Below are positions 1 through 6,948 of a stretch of DNA of 21,498 nucleotides, piece by piece. The translations under genes and the position numbers were made by a program. The DNA is from Bacillota bacterium (GTDB taxonomy: Bacteria > Bacillota > Clostridia > Christensenellales > Aristaeellaceae), in the NCBI GenBank assembly GCA_023402355.1, contig JAEXCG010000164.1, forward strand, positions 1 to 21,498. The letters are read 5' to 3'. Numbering within the stretch: the stretch's first letter is position 1; every line of letters begins with the position of its first letter. The notes under the pieces were generated by a model that did not search any database, had not been told where the DNA came from, and saw only the letters and a list, made by a program, of their open reading frames with translations.

Positions 1-193
1 CTTCCACCTCGGGTTCAGCCTCTACGGCGGGCTCCACGGCCGGAGCCGCGGCCGCGGGCGTCTCCTTCTTCTGCAGGCTTCTCATCACGATCTCCATCAG
101 CTTGATGCAGCCGATGAGGATGATGAGGCCTGCGAAGACGACCAGAAGGCCGACGACCATGACCTGCAATCCGTATAGAATCGTCGTTCCCAT
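1..193 (-). CDS. OadG-family sodium pump decarboxylase gamma subunit (partial, 3' end off window)
   Basis: The visible 64 residues begin MGTTILYGLQVMVVGLLVVF. They form one long hydrophobic helix (about residues 5-32), then a short charged stretch and a linker rich in Ala, Pro and Glu that runs off the window. One N-terminal membrane helix followed by an Ala/Pro/acid-rich tail is the usual plan of the small gamma subunit of sodium-pumping oxaloacetate or methylmalonyl-CoA decarboxylases, which anchors the carboxyltransferase to the membrane beta subunit. The start is supported by an AAGGGGAG ribosome binding site, and the gene follows the carboxyltransferase by 19 bp, so the two are surely co-transcribed. 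The biotin carrier and beta subunits would be expected just left of the window; that is inference. The family call rests on topology and context rather than on a catalytic motif. Confidence 0.82.
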   Translation of the reverse strand, partial: MGTTILYGLQVMVVGLLVVFAGLIILIGCIKLMEIVMRSLQKKETPAAAAPAVEPAVEAEPEVE

Positions 194-212
194 TTTTTGC
201 TCTCCCCTTCAC

Positions 213-1685
213 TTACAGCGGCATGTTGCCGTGCTTCTTGGGCGGATTGGAATCGCGCTTGGACGATAACATCTCCAGAGAAGCGATCAGCAGCTTGCGC
301 GTCTGCGCGGGATCGATCACGTCGTCCACACAGCCGTTTTCGGCGGCGTGCACGCCGTCGGCGACCTCGGACTCGTACTTAGCGGCGAGCTGCGCGCGCG
401 CGCTGGCCACATCGCCCTTGGAATTCTTGAGTTCGTCCTTGTACAGCACCGCGACGGCCGCCTCGCCGGTCATCGGCGCGATCACGCTGCCCGGCCACGC
501 GTAGACGACGTCCGCGTTCGCCTTGCCGCCCAGCGCGACGTAGGCCGCGCCGATGGCCTTTCCGGTGATGACGGAAATCTTCGCCGTCGTCGCCTCGGTG
601 TAGGCGAACATCATCTGGGAGACTGCGCTCAGCAGCTCTTGCTGATGGTCGCTTTCCGCGATCAGCAGGCCCTCGGTGTCCACCAGGGTCACGACGGGGA
701 TGTTGTAGCAGTCCGCGAAGCGCACGAACCGCGCGATCTTCTTCGCGCGCTTGTTGCACAGCTCGCCCGCGCCCGTGTGCACCACGGCCACCGTGCGGCC
801 GCCCATCTTGCAAAGCGCCGTCGTGGCCTTGCTGTAGCCCGCGCCGAACTCCAGGACGCTGCCCACGTCGCTCAGCGCCGACAGGATCGTCTTGGCGTCC
901 GCACCGGCCTCCAGGCCCTCGCATACGCGGTTGAGGTCCTCCGCCGTATCCAGCGGCGCCTCCTCCAGGTTGTTGAGCGGGAGCATCGAAAGCAGCGCGC
1001 GCGCCTTGACGAAGGCATCCGCCTCGCCGTCGCACACGAAGTCCGTGCCGCCCTGCGCGTTCATGGCCTCCGCGCCGCCGAGCTGCTCCGCGGTCTTGTT
1101 CACGCCATAGGTCGCGGAGAGCACCTGCGGGCCGCAGGAGAGCTTTGCGCCGACGCCCTTCACCATGAAGGTCACGTCGCTCATCTCGCTCATCAGCGCC
1201 GCGCTGCCTATACAGGGGCCCAGGACCATGGAGATCATCGGGACGACGCCCGACATGCGCGCCATGCGCGCGAAGATGTCCGCATACGCCTCCAGCGCCA
1301 GGGCGCCCTCGTCGATGCGCGCGCCCGCGCTGTCGCACATCAGGACGACCGGCGTGCCGGTCTTCTTCGCCAGATCCAGAACCTTCGCGATCTTCTGCGC
1401 GTGCTTCACGCCCACGCTGCCGCCCAGCACGGCGAAGTCCTGCGACAGGACGTAAACCGGACGCCCCTCGATCGTGCCGTAGCCCGTCACGACGCCCTCC
1501 GCCTTGCCGTCATGCGAGACAAGGACGTCCAGCTCGACAAAGCTCTGGCTGTCCAGCAGCGAAGAGACGCGCTCGCGCGCCGTCATCTTGCCGCTTTTCT
1601 TCTGCTTTTCGACGCGGGCCGCATCTCCGCTAAGGATTTCCTGCTTGCGCGCCTGCACCTGCTGCAGATCTTGAATGGTGCTCAT
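213..1685 (-). CDS. Acyl-CoA carboxyltransferase subunit (methylmalonyl-CoA decarboxylase alpha / propionyl-CoA carboxylase beta type)
   Basis: A 490-residue protein with the two crotonase-like halves of a biotin-dependent carboxyltransferase. The N-terminal half has GARIDEG (121-127) and the oxyanion-type loop GPCIGSAAL (156-164). The C-terminal half has the ADVVYAWPG segment and ends in KRDSNPPKKHGNMPL (476-490), the signature tail of MmdA/PccB proteins. The enzyme moves a carboxyl group between biotin and an acyl-CoA. With an OadG-like gene 19 bp downstream, a membrane sodium-pumping decarboxylase is the most likely complex, but the acyl-CoA substrate cannot be read from sequence. The usual DVPGF-like loop of PccB is DTEGL here, so this is a divergent branch. 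GGAGG lies about 10 bases before the start. An acetyl- or propionyl-CoA carboxylase beta subunit is the alternative. Confidence 0.9.
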   Translation of the reverse strand: MSTIQDLQQVQARKQEILSGDAARVEKQKKSGKMTARERVSSLLDSQSFVELDVLVSHDGKAEGVVTGYGTIEGRPVYVLSQDFAVLGGSVGVKHAQKIAKVLDLAKKTGTPVVLMCDSAGARIDEGALALEAYADIFARMARMSGVVPMISMVLGPCIGSAALMSEMSDVTFMVKGVGAKLSCGPQVLSATYGVNKTAEQLGGAEAMNAQGGTDFVCDGEADAFVKARALLSMLPLNNLEEAPLDTAEDLNRVCEGLEAGADAKTILSALSDVGSVLEFGAGYSKATTALCKMGGRTVAVVHTGAGELCNKRAKKIARFVRFADCYNIPVVTLVDTEGLLIAESDHQQELLSAVSQMMFAYTEATTAKISVITGKAIGAAYVALGGKANADVVYAWPGSVIAPMTGEAAVAVLYKDELKNSKGDVASARAQLAAKYESEVADGVHAAENGCVDDVIDPAQTRKLLIASLEMLSSKRDSNPPKKHGNMPL

Positions 1686-1713
1686 GCCGATATCGCCTCC
1701 GTAAATGGGTATT

Positions 1714-1783
1714 TTGTCCGGACAATGCCGGAAATTAGGAATGGGAAAAGTACCACTTTAGGCCAATTTCCTTTATTCCACAA
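1714..1783 (-). promoter_or_regulatory. Candidate promoter and operator-like dyads of the carboxyltransferase operon
   Basis: On the minus strand TTGTGG (1778-1783) and TAAAGT (1755-1760) are 17 bases apart, a plausible sigma-A promoter. The dyad AAAGTaccACTTT (1747-1759, plus-strand reading) overlaps the -10 box, and a perfect 12-base palindrome TTGTCCGGACAA (1714-1725) lies in the predicted leader, between the transcription start and the ribosome binding site. Both sit where a repressor would act. No regulator in the window is obviously the partner. Confidence 0.45.
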
Positions 1784-1836
1784 ACCCTTCCTATTTCCTG
1801 CTTGTTTGAGAAGAAAATAACGCAATTTCGACTTTT

Positions 1837-2424
1837 TTATTTTGCGTCCGCGTCCGGCTCATTTCGCTGAATCAGGTACAGCTCCGGGGTATCCCGGCGG
1901 GCGTTGACGAAGCGATGGTGCAGTGCGTTAAACACCCGGACGTCCAGGGCTGCGACCGCCTCCGCCAGCGCCGCGCGCTCGCGGTCCCCTTCCTCGTGCC
2001 CGGGGTAGATGCAGACCGTCACGATGCCGCCGGGGGCGATCAGGGAGAGCGCGGCCTCCAGCGCCGCGAGCGTCGTCGAAACGCGGGTGGTCACGCGCTT
2101 GTCCCCACCCGGCAGCCAGCCCAGGTTGAACATGACCGCGCGCACGCCGGGGGCGACGTGCGCCGCCATCGTCTCGTGTCCGCCGTGCACGAGCGTGCAG
2201 CGCGCCAGCAGGCCCGCTTCCCGCAGGCTTTCCCGCGTGCGGCTTACCGCCTCCTCCTGCACGTCAAAGGCGGTGACGTGCCCGTCCTCCCCCACCAGCT
2301 CGGCCAGAAAGGCCGTATCCTTGCCGTTGCCCATCGTCGCGTCCACGACGCGATCGCCCGGCCGCACGGCCCGGCGGACGTAATCCGCCGCCAGACAGCG
2401 CGCGTTTCGCAGCGTAAAACCCAT
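1837..2424 (-). CDS. mnmM: MnmM (YtqB)-type tRNA U34 methyltransferase
   Basis: A 195-residue class I SAM-dependent methyltransferase. Visible motifs are DATMGNGKDT (28-37, SAM-binding motif I), FNLGWLPGGDK (99-109) and YPGHEEG (140-146), which together are typical of the YtqB family. YtqB of Bacillus subtilis was shown to be MnmM, which methylates nm5s2U34 of tRNA to mnm5s2U34 in bacteria lacking the MnmC methyltransferase domain; the same role here is inferred. I chose the ATG at 2424 because AGGAGG lies six bases upstream; an in-frame ATG at 2430 directly abuts that ribosome binding site. It is monocistronic and divergent from the Mrp gene. No strong terminator is visible before the carboxyltransferase promoter. 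Confidence 0.9.
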   Translation of the reverse strand: MGFTLRNARCLAADYVRRAVRPGDRVVDATMGNGKDTAFLAELVGEDGHVTAFDVQEEAVSRTRESLREAGLLARCTLVHGGHETMAAHVAPGVRAVMFNLGWLPGGDKRVTTRVSTTLAALEAALSLIAPGGIVTVCIYPGHEEGDRERAALAEAVAALDVRVFNALHHRFVNARRDTPELYLIQRNEPDADAK

Positions 2425-2449
2425 ATGCATCCTCCTGTTCTTTCTTCCA

Positions 2450-2455
2450 ATTATA
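2450..2455 (-). promoter_or_regulatory. -10 box of mnmM
   Basis: A perfect TATAAT on the minus strand, about 26 bases before the mnmM start. No good -35 hexamer is found at 16-18 bases; TTGCAC lies 23-24 bases upstream, which is too far. It is supported mainly by position. Confidence 0.4.
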
Positions 2456-2485
2456 GCGCGCCTCGCGCCGCAGGCCTAGTGCAAG

Positions 2486-2513
2486 TTGATTTTTTCTGCA
2501 AAAGTGGTATCAT
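2486..2513 (+). promoter_or_regulatory. Promoter of the Mrp-family gene
   Basis: TTGATT (2486-2491) and TATCAT (2508-2513) are separated by 16 bases, with an extended -10 TG one base before the -10 hexamer. It lies about 40 bases upstream of the start codon and is divergent from the mnmM promoter. Confidence 0.55.
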
Positions 2514-2552
2514 ATAGGGGCATTGCTTCAGCGTAAGAAAGGAGTTTCCTTC

Positions 2553-3407
2553 ATGAACGAACACGAAGGCTGTGAACCCTCGCAGTGCGGCACGCTGCCC
2601 GCCTGCGCAGGCTGTCATTCTAACCCCGCCAATAAGCAGGAGCCCGAAAAGAAGAAGGCCCCGGAGGTGCGCAAGGTCATCGGCGTCGTCAGCGGCAAGG
2701 GCGGCGTGGGCAAGTCCCTCGTCGCGGCCCAGCTCGCCGTGCTGCTGCGCCGCAAGGGCTACGAGGTCGGCATTCTGGACGCCGACATCACCGGCCCCTC
2801 GGTGCCGAAGATGTTCGGCATCAGCGACAAGGCCATGGGCGACGGCGAGACCATCCTGCCCGCGCGCACGCACAACGACATCAAGCTCATGAGCGTCAAC
2901 CTGCTGCTCGAGGAGGAGGACATGCCCGTCATCTGGCGCGGCCCGGTCATCTCCGGCGTCGTCACCCAGTTCTGGGAGGACGTCGCCTGGGGCAAGCTGG
3001 ACGCCATGGTCATCGACATGCCTCCGGGAACGGGCGACGTGCCGCTGACGGTCTTCCAGTCCATCCCGGTGGACGGCATCGTCGTCGTCACCACCCCGCA
3101 GGACCTGGTCGGCATGATCGTGCGCAAGGCCGTCAACATGGCGAACATGATGAACATCCCGGTGCTGGGCATCGTGGAGAACATGTCCTACGCCGTGTGC
3201 CCCGACTGCGGCAAGCAGATTCACGTCTTCGGGGAGAGCCACGTCGCCGAGGAGGCCGCAAAGCTCGGCCTGCCGGTGCTCGCGCGCCTGCCCATCGACC
3301 CGCAGACCGCGCACCTGTGCGACGCGGGCGAAATCGAGCGCGTGGACGGCGCGGCGCTCAAGGACGCGGTGGACGTCCTGGAGGCGCAGGTCGGGCTGCT
3401 GCTCTGA
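2553..3407 (+). CDS. mrp: Mrp/Nbp35-family Fe-S cluster carrier ATPase
   Basis: A 284-residue P-loop ATPase. The deviant Walker A motif GKGGVGKS is at 48-55, the DADITGPS segment at 76-83, DMPPGTGD at 155-162, and a CPDC pair (Cys216, Cys219) follows the NMSYAVC segment. In Mrp/ApbC/Nbp35 proteins this CxxC binds a bridging 4Fe-4S cluster between two subunits, and the protein delivers clusters to apo-enzymes in the cytoplasm. The N-terminus adds four cysteines (7, 12, 18, 21), resembling the extra cluster site of Nbp35 but with different spacing. The start at 2553 is preceded by AAAGGAG at eight bases; an upstream in-frame ATG at 2523 has no such site. The gene stands alone with its own promoter and terminator. 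Confidence 0.93.
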   Translation: MNEHEGCEPSQCGTLPACAGCHSNPANKQEPEKKKAPEVRKVIGVVSGKGGVGKSLVAAQLAVLLRRKGYEVGILDADITGPSVPKMFGISDKAMGDGETILPARTHNDIKLMSVNLLLEEEDMPVIWRGPVISGVVTQFWEDVAWGKLDAMVIDMPPGTGDVPLTVFQSIPVDGIVVVTTPQDLVGMIVRKAVNMANMMNIPVLGIVENMSYAVCPDCGKQIHVFGESHVAEEAAKLGLPVLARLPIDPQTAHLCDAGEIERVDGAALKDAVDVLEAQVGLLL

Positions 3408-3419
3408 TTATTTGATGGA

Positions 3420-3467
3420 TCAAAAAACGAATCGGATCGCCGCCCGGCGCTCCGATTCGTTTTTTGA
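3420..3467 (+). terminator. Strong Rho-independent terminator after mrp
   Basis: A perfect 17-bp stem (arms 3420-3436 and 3451-3467) holds a GC-rich 14-base loop that can itself fold. The left arm carries an A-run and the right arm a run of six T, so it would terminate transcription in both directions. It starts 12 bases after the mrp stop. Confidence 0.9.
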
Positions 3468-3798
3468 GTTGATGAAACAAAGAGCGCTGGAACAGGGGCG
3501 AAGGACAAGCGTAGAAGCCGGTCAGGGCATCCCGGAATCTCCGGGATTACGATCGACCTTCTGTTCGTCACGATTCGGTTAAAGCCGCAGCTCGTCGGAA
3601 GAATGCCGGAAGCGTAAGCGGGCTAAGCGGCGGCAGCCGTCCCTCGCATTTCCGGCGGCTTGCGCCTGCTCTTTGCGCCCGCGATCCTGACCCTGCCCCG
3701 CAGCGGCTCGGACAACATATGCCCGCTTACCCGTTTGCCGGCCGAAGGCGTTTTCAGAGGCGCTCAACCATGCGCTGCGCGATGCGGCGCAGGGAAGC
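3468..3798. other. Intergenic region without a convincing gene
   Basis: These 331 bases contain only short frames on both strands with no ribosome binding site, no recognisable family and low-complexity Arg/Ala-rich translations. Small hairpins are visible: CCGGA/TCCGG near 3532-3544 and CTGCGC/GCGCAG at 3775-3792, the second just downstream of the GNAT gene and without a T-run. It may be the remains of a decayed gene, but nothing identifies it. Confidence 0.5.
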
Positions 3799-4341
3799 TC
3801 ATTTTCGTCTCCCCTCGTACTCCGCCCGCGTCATCGAGTAGCACAGCTCGTCGCAGACTTCGCCGCTCAAAACCCGCACGTGCGCCCGGCGCAGCGTTCC
3901 TTCGTAGGTAAACCCCAGCTTCTCGATCACCCGCTTGGAGCGCGCGTTGAAGTCGAAGTGGCAGATAGAGACGATCTCCAGCCCCATGCGCTCAAAGCCG
4001 TAGGCGAGCGCCGCCCCGGCCGCCTCCGTCATGAGACCTTGTCCCCACCAGGGCCGCGCCAGCACGTAGCCCATCGAGCGCGCCGCCGGGTTGGAACGCT
4101 TTGCGTCCTCCTCCAGCCCGAGGGAGCCGACGACCCGCCCGGACGATCGCTCCTCGATGGCCCAGACCTCCCCCTTCTCCTGAAACATCGCGAGGATCTT
4201 CTTCGATTCCTCCACGTCCGCGTGCGGCCTCCAGCCCGCGTTCGGCCCGACCTCCGGGTCCCTGGCGTATGCATACAGGTCCTGCGCATCCTCCATGCGC
4301 CAGGGCCGAAGCAAAAGGCGCTCCGTCGTCACCGTCTCCAT
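3799..4341 (-). CDS. GNAT-family N-acetyltransferase (RimJ/RimL type)
   Basis: A 180-residue protein that begins METVTTERLLLRPWRMEDA, the typical start of RimJ/RimL-like acetyltransferases. The acetyl-CoA binding motif A is at ARPWWGQGLMTEA (95-107), followed by the N(132)-x-x-S(135)-x-R-V-I-E-K-L-G-F segment shared by the family. Such enzymes acetylate N-terminal amines of proteins or small amines; the substrate here is unknown. AAGGAGG lies seven bases before the ATG at 4341; an in-frame ATG two codons upstream would leave almost no spacing, so the inner one is preferred. It is monocistronic, with a near-consensus promoter. Confidence 0.9.
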   Translation of the reverse strand: METVTTERLLLRPWRMEDAQDLYAYARDPEVGPNAGWRPHADVEESKKILAMFQEKGEVWAIEERSSGRVVGSLGLEEDAKRSNPAARSMGYVLARPWWGQGLMTEAAGAALAYGFERMGLEIVSICHFDFNARSKRVIEKLGFTYEGTLRRAHVRVLSGEVCDELCYSMTRAEYEGRRK

Positions 4342-4385
4342 GTCCATTCCTCCCTTTCCCGCCGCCCGCGGGTTGTTTGAGGGGG

Positions 4386-4414
4386 ATTATACTCGCTCCG
4401 CGCCGCTCCGTCAA
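4386..4414 (-). promoter_or_regulatory. Promoter of the GNAT acetyltransferase gene
   Basis: TTGACG (4409-4414) and a perfect TATAAT (4386-4391) on the minus strand, separated by 17 bases. This is one of the closest matches to the sigma-A consensus in the window. Confidence 0.8.
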
Positions 4415-4463
4415 GCGATTAACGGCCGCAAAACGGCGCATACTGAGGGGGAGGAGGGATTGC

Positions 4464-5903
4464 ATGGCTTCCATATGGGAACTGAATTTTGACGTCGAAC
4501 CCCGCCCCATGCTTCAGGAGGACGTCTCGTGCGACGCCTGCGTCATCGGCGGAGGGATGGCGGGCATCCTCACCGCGCACGCCCTGCAGGAAGCGGGCCT
4601 TTCGGTCGTGCTGGTGGAGGCGGGCCGCCTGCTCGGCGGGCAGACGCGGGGCACCACCGCGAAGATCACCGCGCAGCACGGGCTTTGCTATAAGCGCCTG
4701 CTCGATACGCTGGGCGAGGAACGCGCGCGCGCCTACGCGCTGGCGAACGCCCGCGCCATCGAGGCGTACCGCAAGCTCGTCTCGCAGGAGGGGATCGACT
4801 GCGCGCTGGAGGAACGGGACGCCTACCTCTACACCCAACAGGACCCGAAGCCGCTCGAGGAGGAAGCGGAGGCTTGCCGCCTGCTGGGACTGGACGCCGC
4901 GTTCACGCGCGAGACGACGCTGCCCTTTCCCGTCGCGGGCGCCGTACGCATGCGCGGGCAGGCCCAGTTTCATCCCCTGCGCTTCGCGAGCGCCCTCAGC
5001 CGCGGTCTTACCGTCTACGAAAACACCCGCGTGACGCAGGTTGAGGAGGACGGCGTCCGAACGGAATGCGGAAGCGTCCGGGCGAAGCACGTCGTGCTCT
5101 GCACGCACTTTCCGTTTGTGAACACGCCCGGCTATTACTTCATGCGCATGCACCAGGAGCGCTCCTACGTGCTGGCGCTGGAGGGCGCAAAGCTACCGGA
5201 CGGCATGTTCTACGGCACGGACGCGGAGGGCCTGTCGTTTCGCACGAGCGGCCCCTTCCTGCTTCTCGGCGGCGAGAACCATCGCTGTGGGGAGAACACC
5301 TCCGGCGGGCGCTTCGAGCGCCTGCGCCGCGCCGCCAGGGAACTCTACCCCAAGGCGCGGGAGGCGGCGCACTGGTCCGCGCAGGACTGCATGACGCTGG
5401 ACGGCCTGCCCTACGCCGGGCGCTTTTCCAGCTCCACCCCGCGCCTGTACGTCGCCACGGGGTTTGGCAAGTGGGGCATGACGAACGCCATGGCCTCCGC
5501 CCTGCTGCTGCGCGACCTCATCACAGGCAGGGACTGCGCCTACGCTTCGGCCTACGACCCGCAGCGCTTTACGCCCTCGGCCTCTGCAAAGCTGCTGATG
5601 GAGGAGGGCATTCAGGCCGTGAAGGGCCTGTCGCGCACGGCCTTTACCCCGCCGCGCGCGGAGCTGGAGGCGCTGCCCGCGGGGCACGGCGGCATCATCG
5701 GCTGCGGGGAGGAAAAGCTGGGCGCTTACAAGGACGAGGCGGGCGAGGTCTACCTCGTCTCCCCCGTCTGCCCGCACCTGGGCTGCCAGCTCGAGTGGAA
5801 CCCGGACGAGAAGAGCTGGGACTGTCCCTGCCACGGCTCCCGGTTCGACTTCCGCGGGAACCTGCTCAGCGGCCCCGCCCAGCACGGGCTGAGCGCGCGC
5901 TAA
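4464..5903 (+). CDS. FAD-dependent oxidoreductase with C-terminal Rieske [2Fe-2S] domain (YhfW-like)
   Basis: A 479-residue fusion protein. Residues about 25-370 form a DadA/GlyDH-type FAD oxidase fold: the dinucleotide motif CVIGGGMAG is near 27-35, VVLVEAG ends the second strand, and VATGFGKWGM is a typical C-terminal FAD contact. Residues about 400-479 are a Rieske domain with ligands Cys436, His438, Cys454 and His457. Cys441 and Cys456 sit where the disulphide pair of bc1/b6f-type Rieske proteins is found. The arrangement matches Bacillus YhfW, whose substrate is not known. No signal peptide is visible, so it is probably cytoplasmic. The start is the ATG after a GGGGGAGGAGGG-type site. 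It is monocistronic, ended by a hairpin terminator. The fusion call is secure; the reaction is not known. Confidence 0.92.
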   Translation: MASIWELNFDVEPRPMLQEDVSCDACVIGGGMAGILTAHALQEAGLSVVLVEAGRLLGGQTRGTTAKITAQHGLCYKRLLDTLGEERARAYALANARAIEAYRKLVSQEGIDCALEERDAYLYTQQDPKPLEEEAEACRLLGLDAAFTRETTLPFPVAGAVRMRGQAQFHPLRFASALSRGLTVYENTRVTQVEEDGVRTECGSVRAKHVVLCTHFPFVNTPGYYFMRMHQERSYVLALEGAKLPDGMFYGTDAEGLSFRTSGPFLLLGGENHRCGENTSGGRFERLRRAARELYPKAREAAHWSAQDCMTLDGLPYAGRFSSSTPRLYVATGFGKWGMTNAMASALLLRDLITGRDCAYASAYDPQRFTPSASAKLLMEEGIQAVKGLSRTAFTPPRAELEALPAGHGGIIGCGEEKLGAYKDEAGEVYLVSPVCPHLGCQLEWNPDEKSWDCPCHGSRFDFRGNLLSGPAQHGLSAR

Positions 5904-5910
5904 AATGCCG

Positions 5911-5962
5911 GACCCCGCCCCCTGCGCCGCGTGGACGCGCAGGAGGCGGGGTCTTCTGTTTT
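5911..5962 (+). terminator. Rho-independent terminator after the FAD/Rieske gene
   Basis: Outer arms GACCCCGCC (5911-5919) and GGCGGGGTC (5945-5953) and inner arms CCTGCGC (5921-5927) and GCGCAGG (5937-5943) stack into a long GC-rich hairpin, followed by TTCTGTTTT. It lies between convergent genes and mainly serves the plus-strand one. Confidence 0.8.
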
Positions 5963-5981
5963 AATCCGGGACGGACGCGTC

Positions 5982-6791
5982 TCACTTCTTTTCGATCGGC
6001 ACCTGAATCTCCGTCAGCCAATCCTTCGGGTCCGCGCAGTTCCACGGCCCGTCGATGTAGCTTTCGCGGATGTTGTCGCAGATGCGGTAGCCGCTCTGCT
6101 CGACCCATTTGATCGCGTAGGCGTAGGCCTCGCTGAGCTTTTCGTAGGGGCCGCGGTGCAGCACGGAGGCCACCGTCACCGCGGGCAGGTCCTTGAACGT
6201 AACGTCCTGCGTATCCCTTCCCCGGCTCGTCACCGCCTGGCAGACGGCGACGCGGATGTCGTGGTCGCGGTACTCGCCGTCCAGGTAGATGTTGAAGCAA
6301 TAGTCCGGTTTGACGCACTGAATGCCGGGGTTCTGCGCGCTCACGAGGCTTCCGATCTCGGGCATGAGCTCGTTTAGCTTGGCGTAATCGGGCAGGACGC
6401 GCTCGGCGTAGAACACGGTGTACGCGGGAATTTCCTTGACGACAGCCTGATAATCCATGATATGACCCTCTTTCTGTTCCGTGATGTAGGTTTGCAGGCG
6501 AAAGAGCTGATCGGCGACGCGTTCCTGTTCGGCGGCGAGCTCGTCCATGCGTTTTTCCAGGATGCCGCCCACGTTGCGGCCGTCAACGATTTCGGCGATT
6601 TCCGGGATGGAAAAACCCATCTGGCGCAGCGCTACGATCTGATTGAGCCTAAAAAGCTGGTCCGTCGTGTAGTAGCGATATCCGCTCTCCGCGTCGATGC
6701 GCGCGGGCGTGAGCAGCCCCTCCTCGTCGTAGTGGCGCAGCGTCTTGATGGTGACCCTGCCGAGCTTTGAAAACATGCCGATCCGAAACAT
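5982..6791 (-). CDS. MerR-family transcriptional regulator with GyrI-like effector-binding domain
   Basis: A 269-residue regulator. The MerR winged helix-turn-helix spans 1-75: IGMFSKLGRVTIKTLRHYDEEGLL, then GYRYYTTDQL and the LRQMGFSIPEI segment. A coiled-coil dimer helix runs from about 76 to 110. Residues 112-269 form a GyrI/BmrR-type ligand pocket (YQAVVKEIPAYTVFYAERV; HRGPYEKLSEAYAYAIKWVEQSG). Such proteins bind hydrophobic or cationic drugs and remodel a promoter with an over-long spacer. Its own upstream region carries exactly that promoter, so autoregulation is very likely. The start follows AGGTGGGGG by a few bases. The nearest divergent gene is a small lipoprotein; whether it is a target is unknown. 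No transporter is adjacent. Confidence 0.93.
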   Translation of the reverse strand: MFRIGMFSKLGRVTIKTLRHYDEEGLLTPARIDAESGYRYYTTDQLFRLNQIVALRQMGFSIPEIAEIVDGRNVGGILEKRMDELAAEQERVADQLFRLQTYITEQKEGHIMDYQAVVKEIPAYTVFYAERVLPDYAKLNELMPEIGSLVSAQNPGIQCVKPDYCFNIYLDGEYRDHDIRVAVCQAVTSRGRDTQDVTFKDLPAVTVASVLHRGPYEKLSEAYAYAIKWVEQSGYRICDNIRESYIDGPWNCADPKDWLTEIQVPIEKK

Positions 6792-6819
6792 CCGTCCCCC
6801 ACCTCTCTTTCACAAGCCT

Positions 6820-6850
6820 ATCCTACAGCCTCCCGTAACCGGAGAGTCAA
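6820..6850 (-). promoter_or_regulatory. MerR-type promoter with 19-bp spacer and operator dyad
   Basis: On the minus strand TTGACT (6845-6850) and TAGGAT (6820-6825) are 19 bases apart. The spacer contains the near-palindrome CTCCgGTtACgGGAG (6830-6844), with a single mismatched pair around a central base. A 19-bp spacer with a dyad inside it is the signature of MerR-family activated promoters. It lies about 28 bases before the MerR-family start codon, so the regulator almost certainly controls its own synthesis. Confidence 0.85.
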
Positions 6851-6948
6851 GCCCTTTTTGTATTTTCTGATGAAATGTGTGTTTTGAAACGTTTATAGGT
6901 TAGAAAAGCACGCGATTGCAATACGCTGCTTTTAAGGAGGCCTTTCTC

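Noticed and set aside
348..1820. Long plus-strand open frame opposite the carboxyltransferase gene
   Set aside because: It lies antisense to a gene with clear motifs, its translation is rich in Arg, His and Ala with no family features, and there is no ribosome binding site. GC-rich DNA keeps such frames open.
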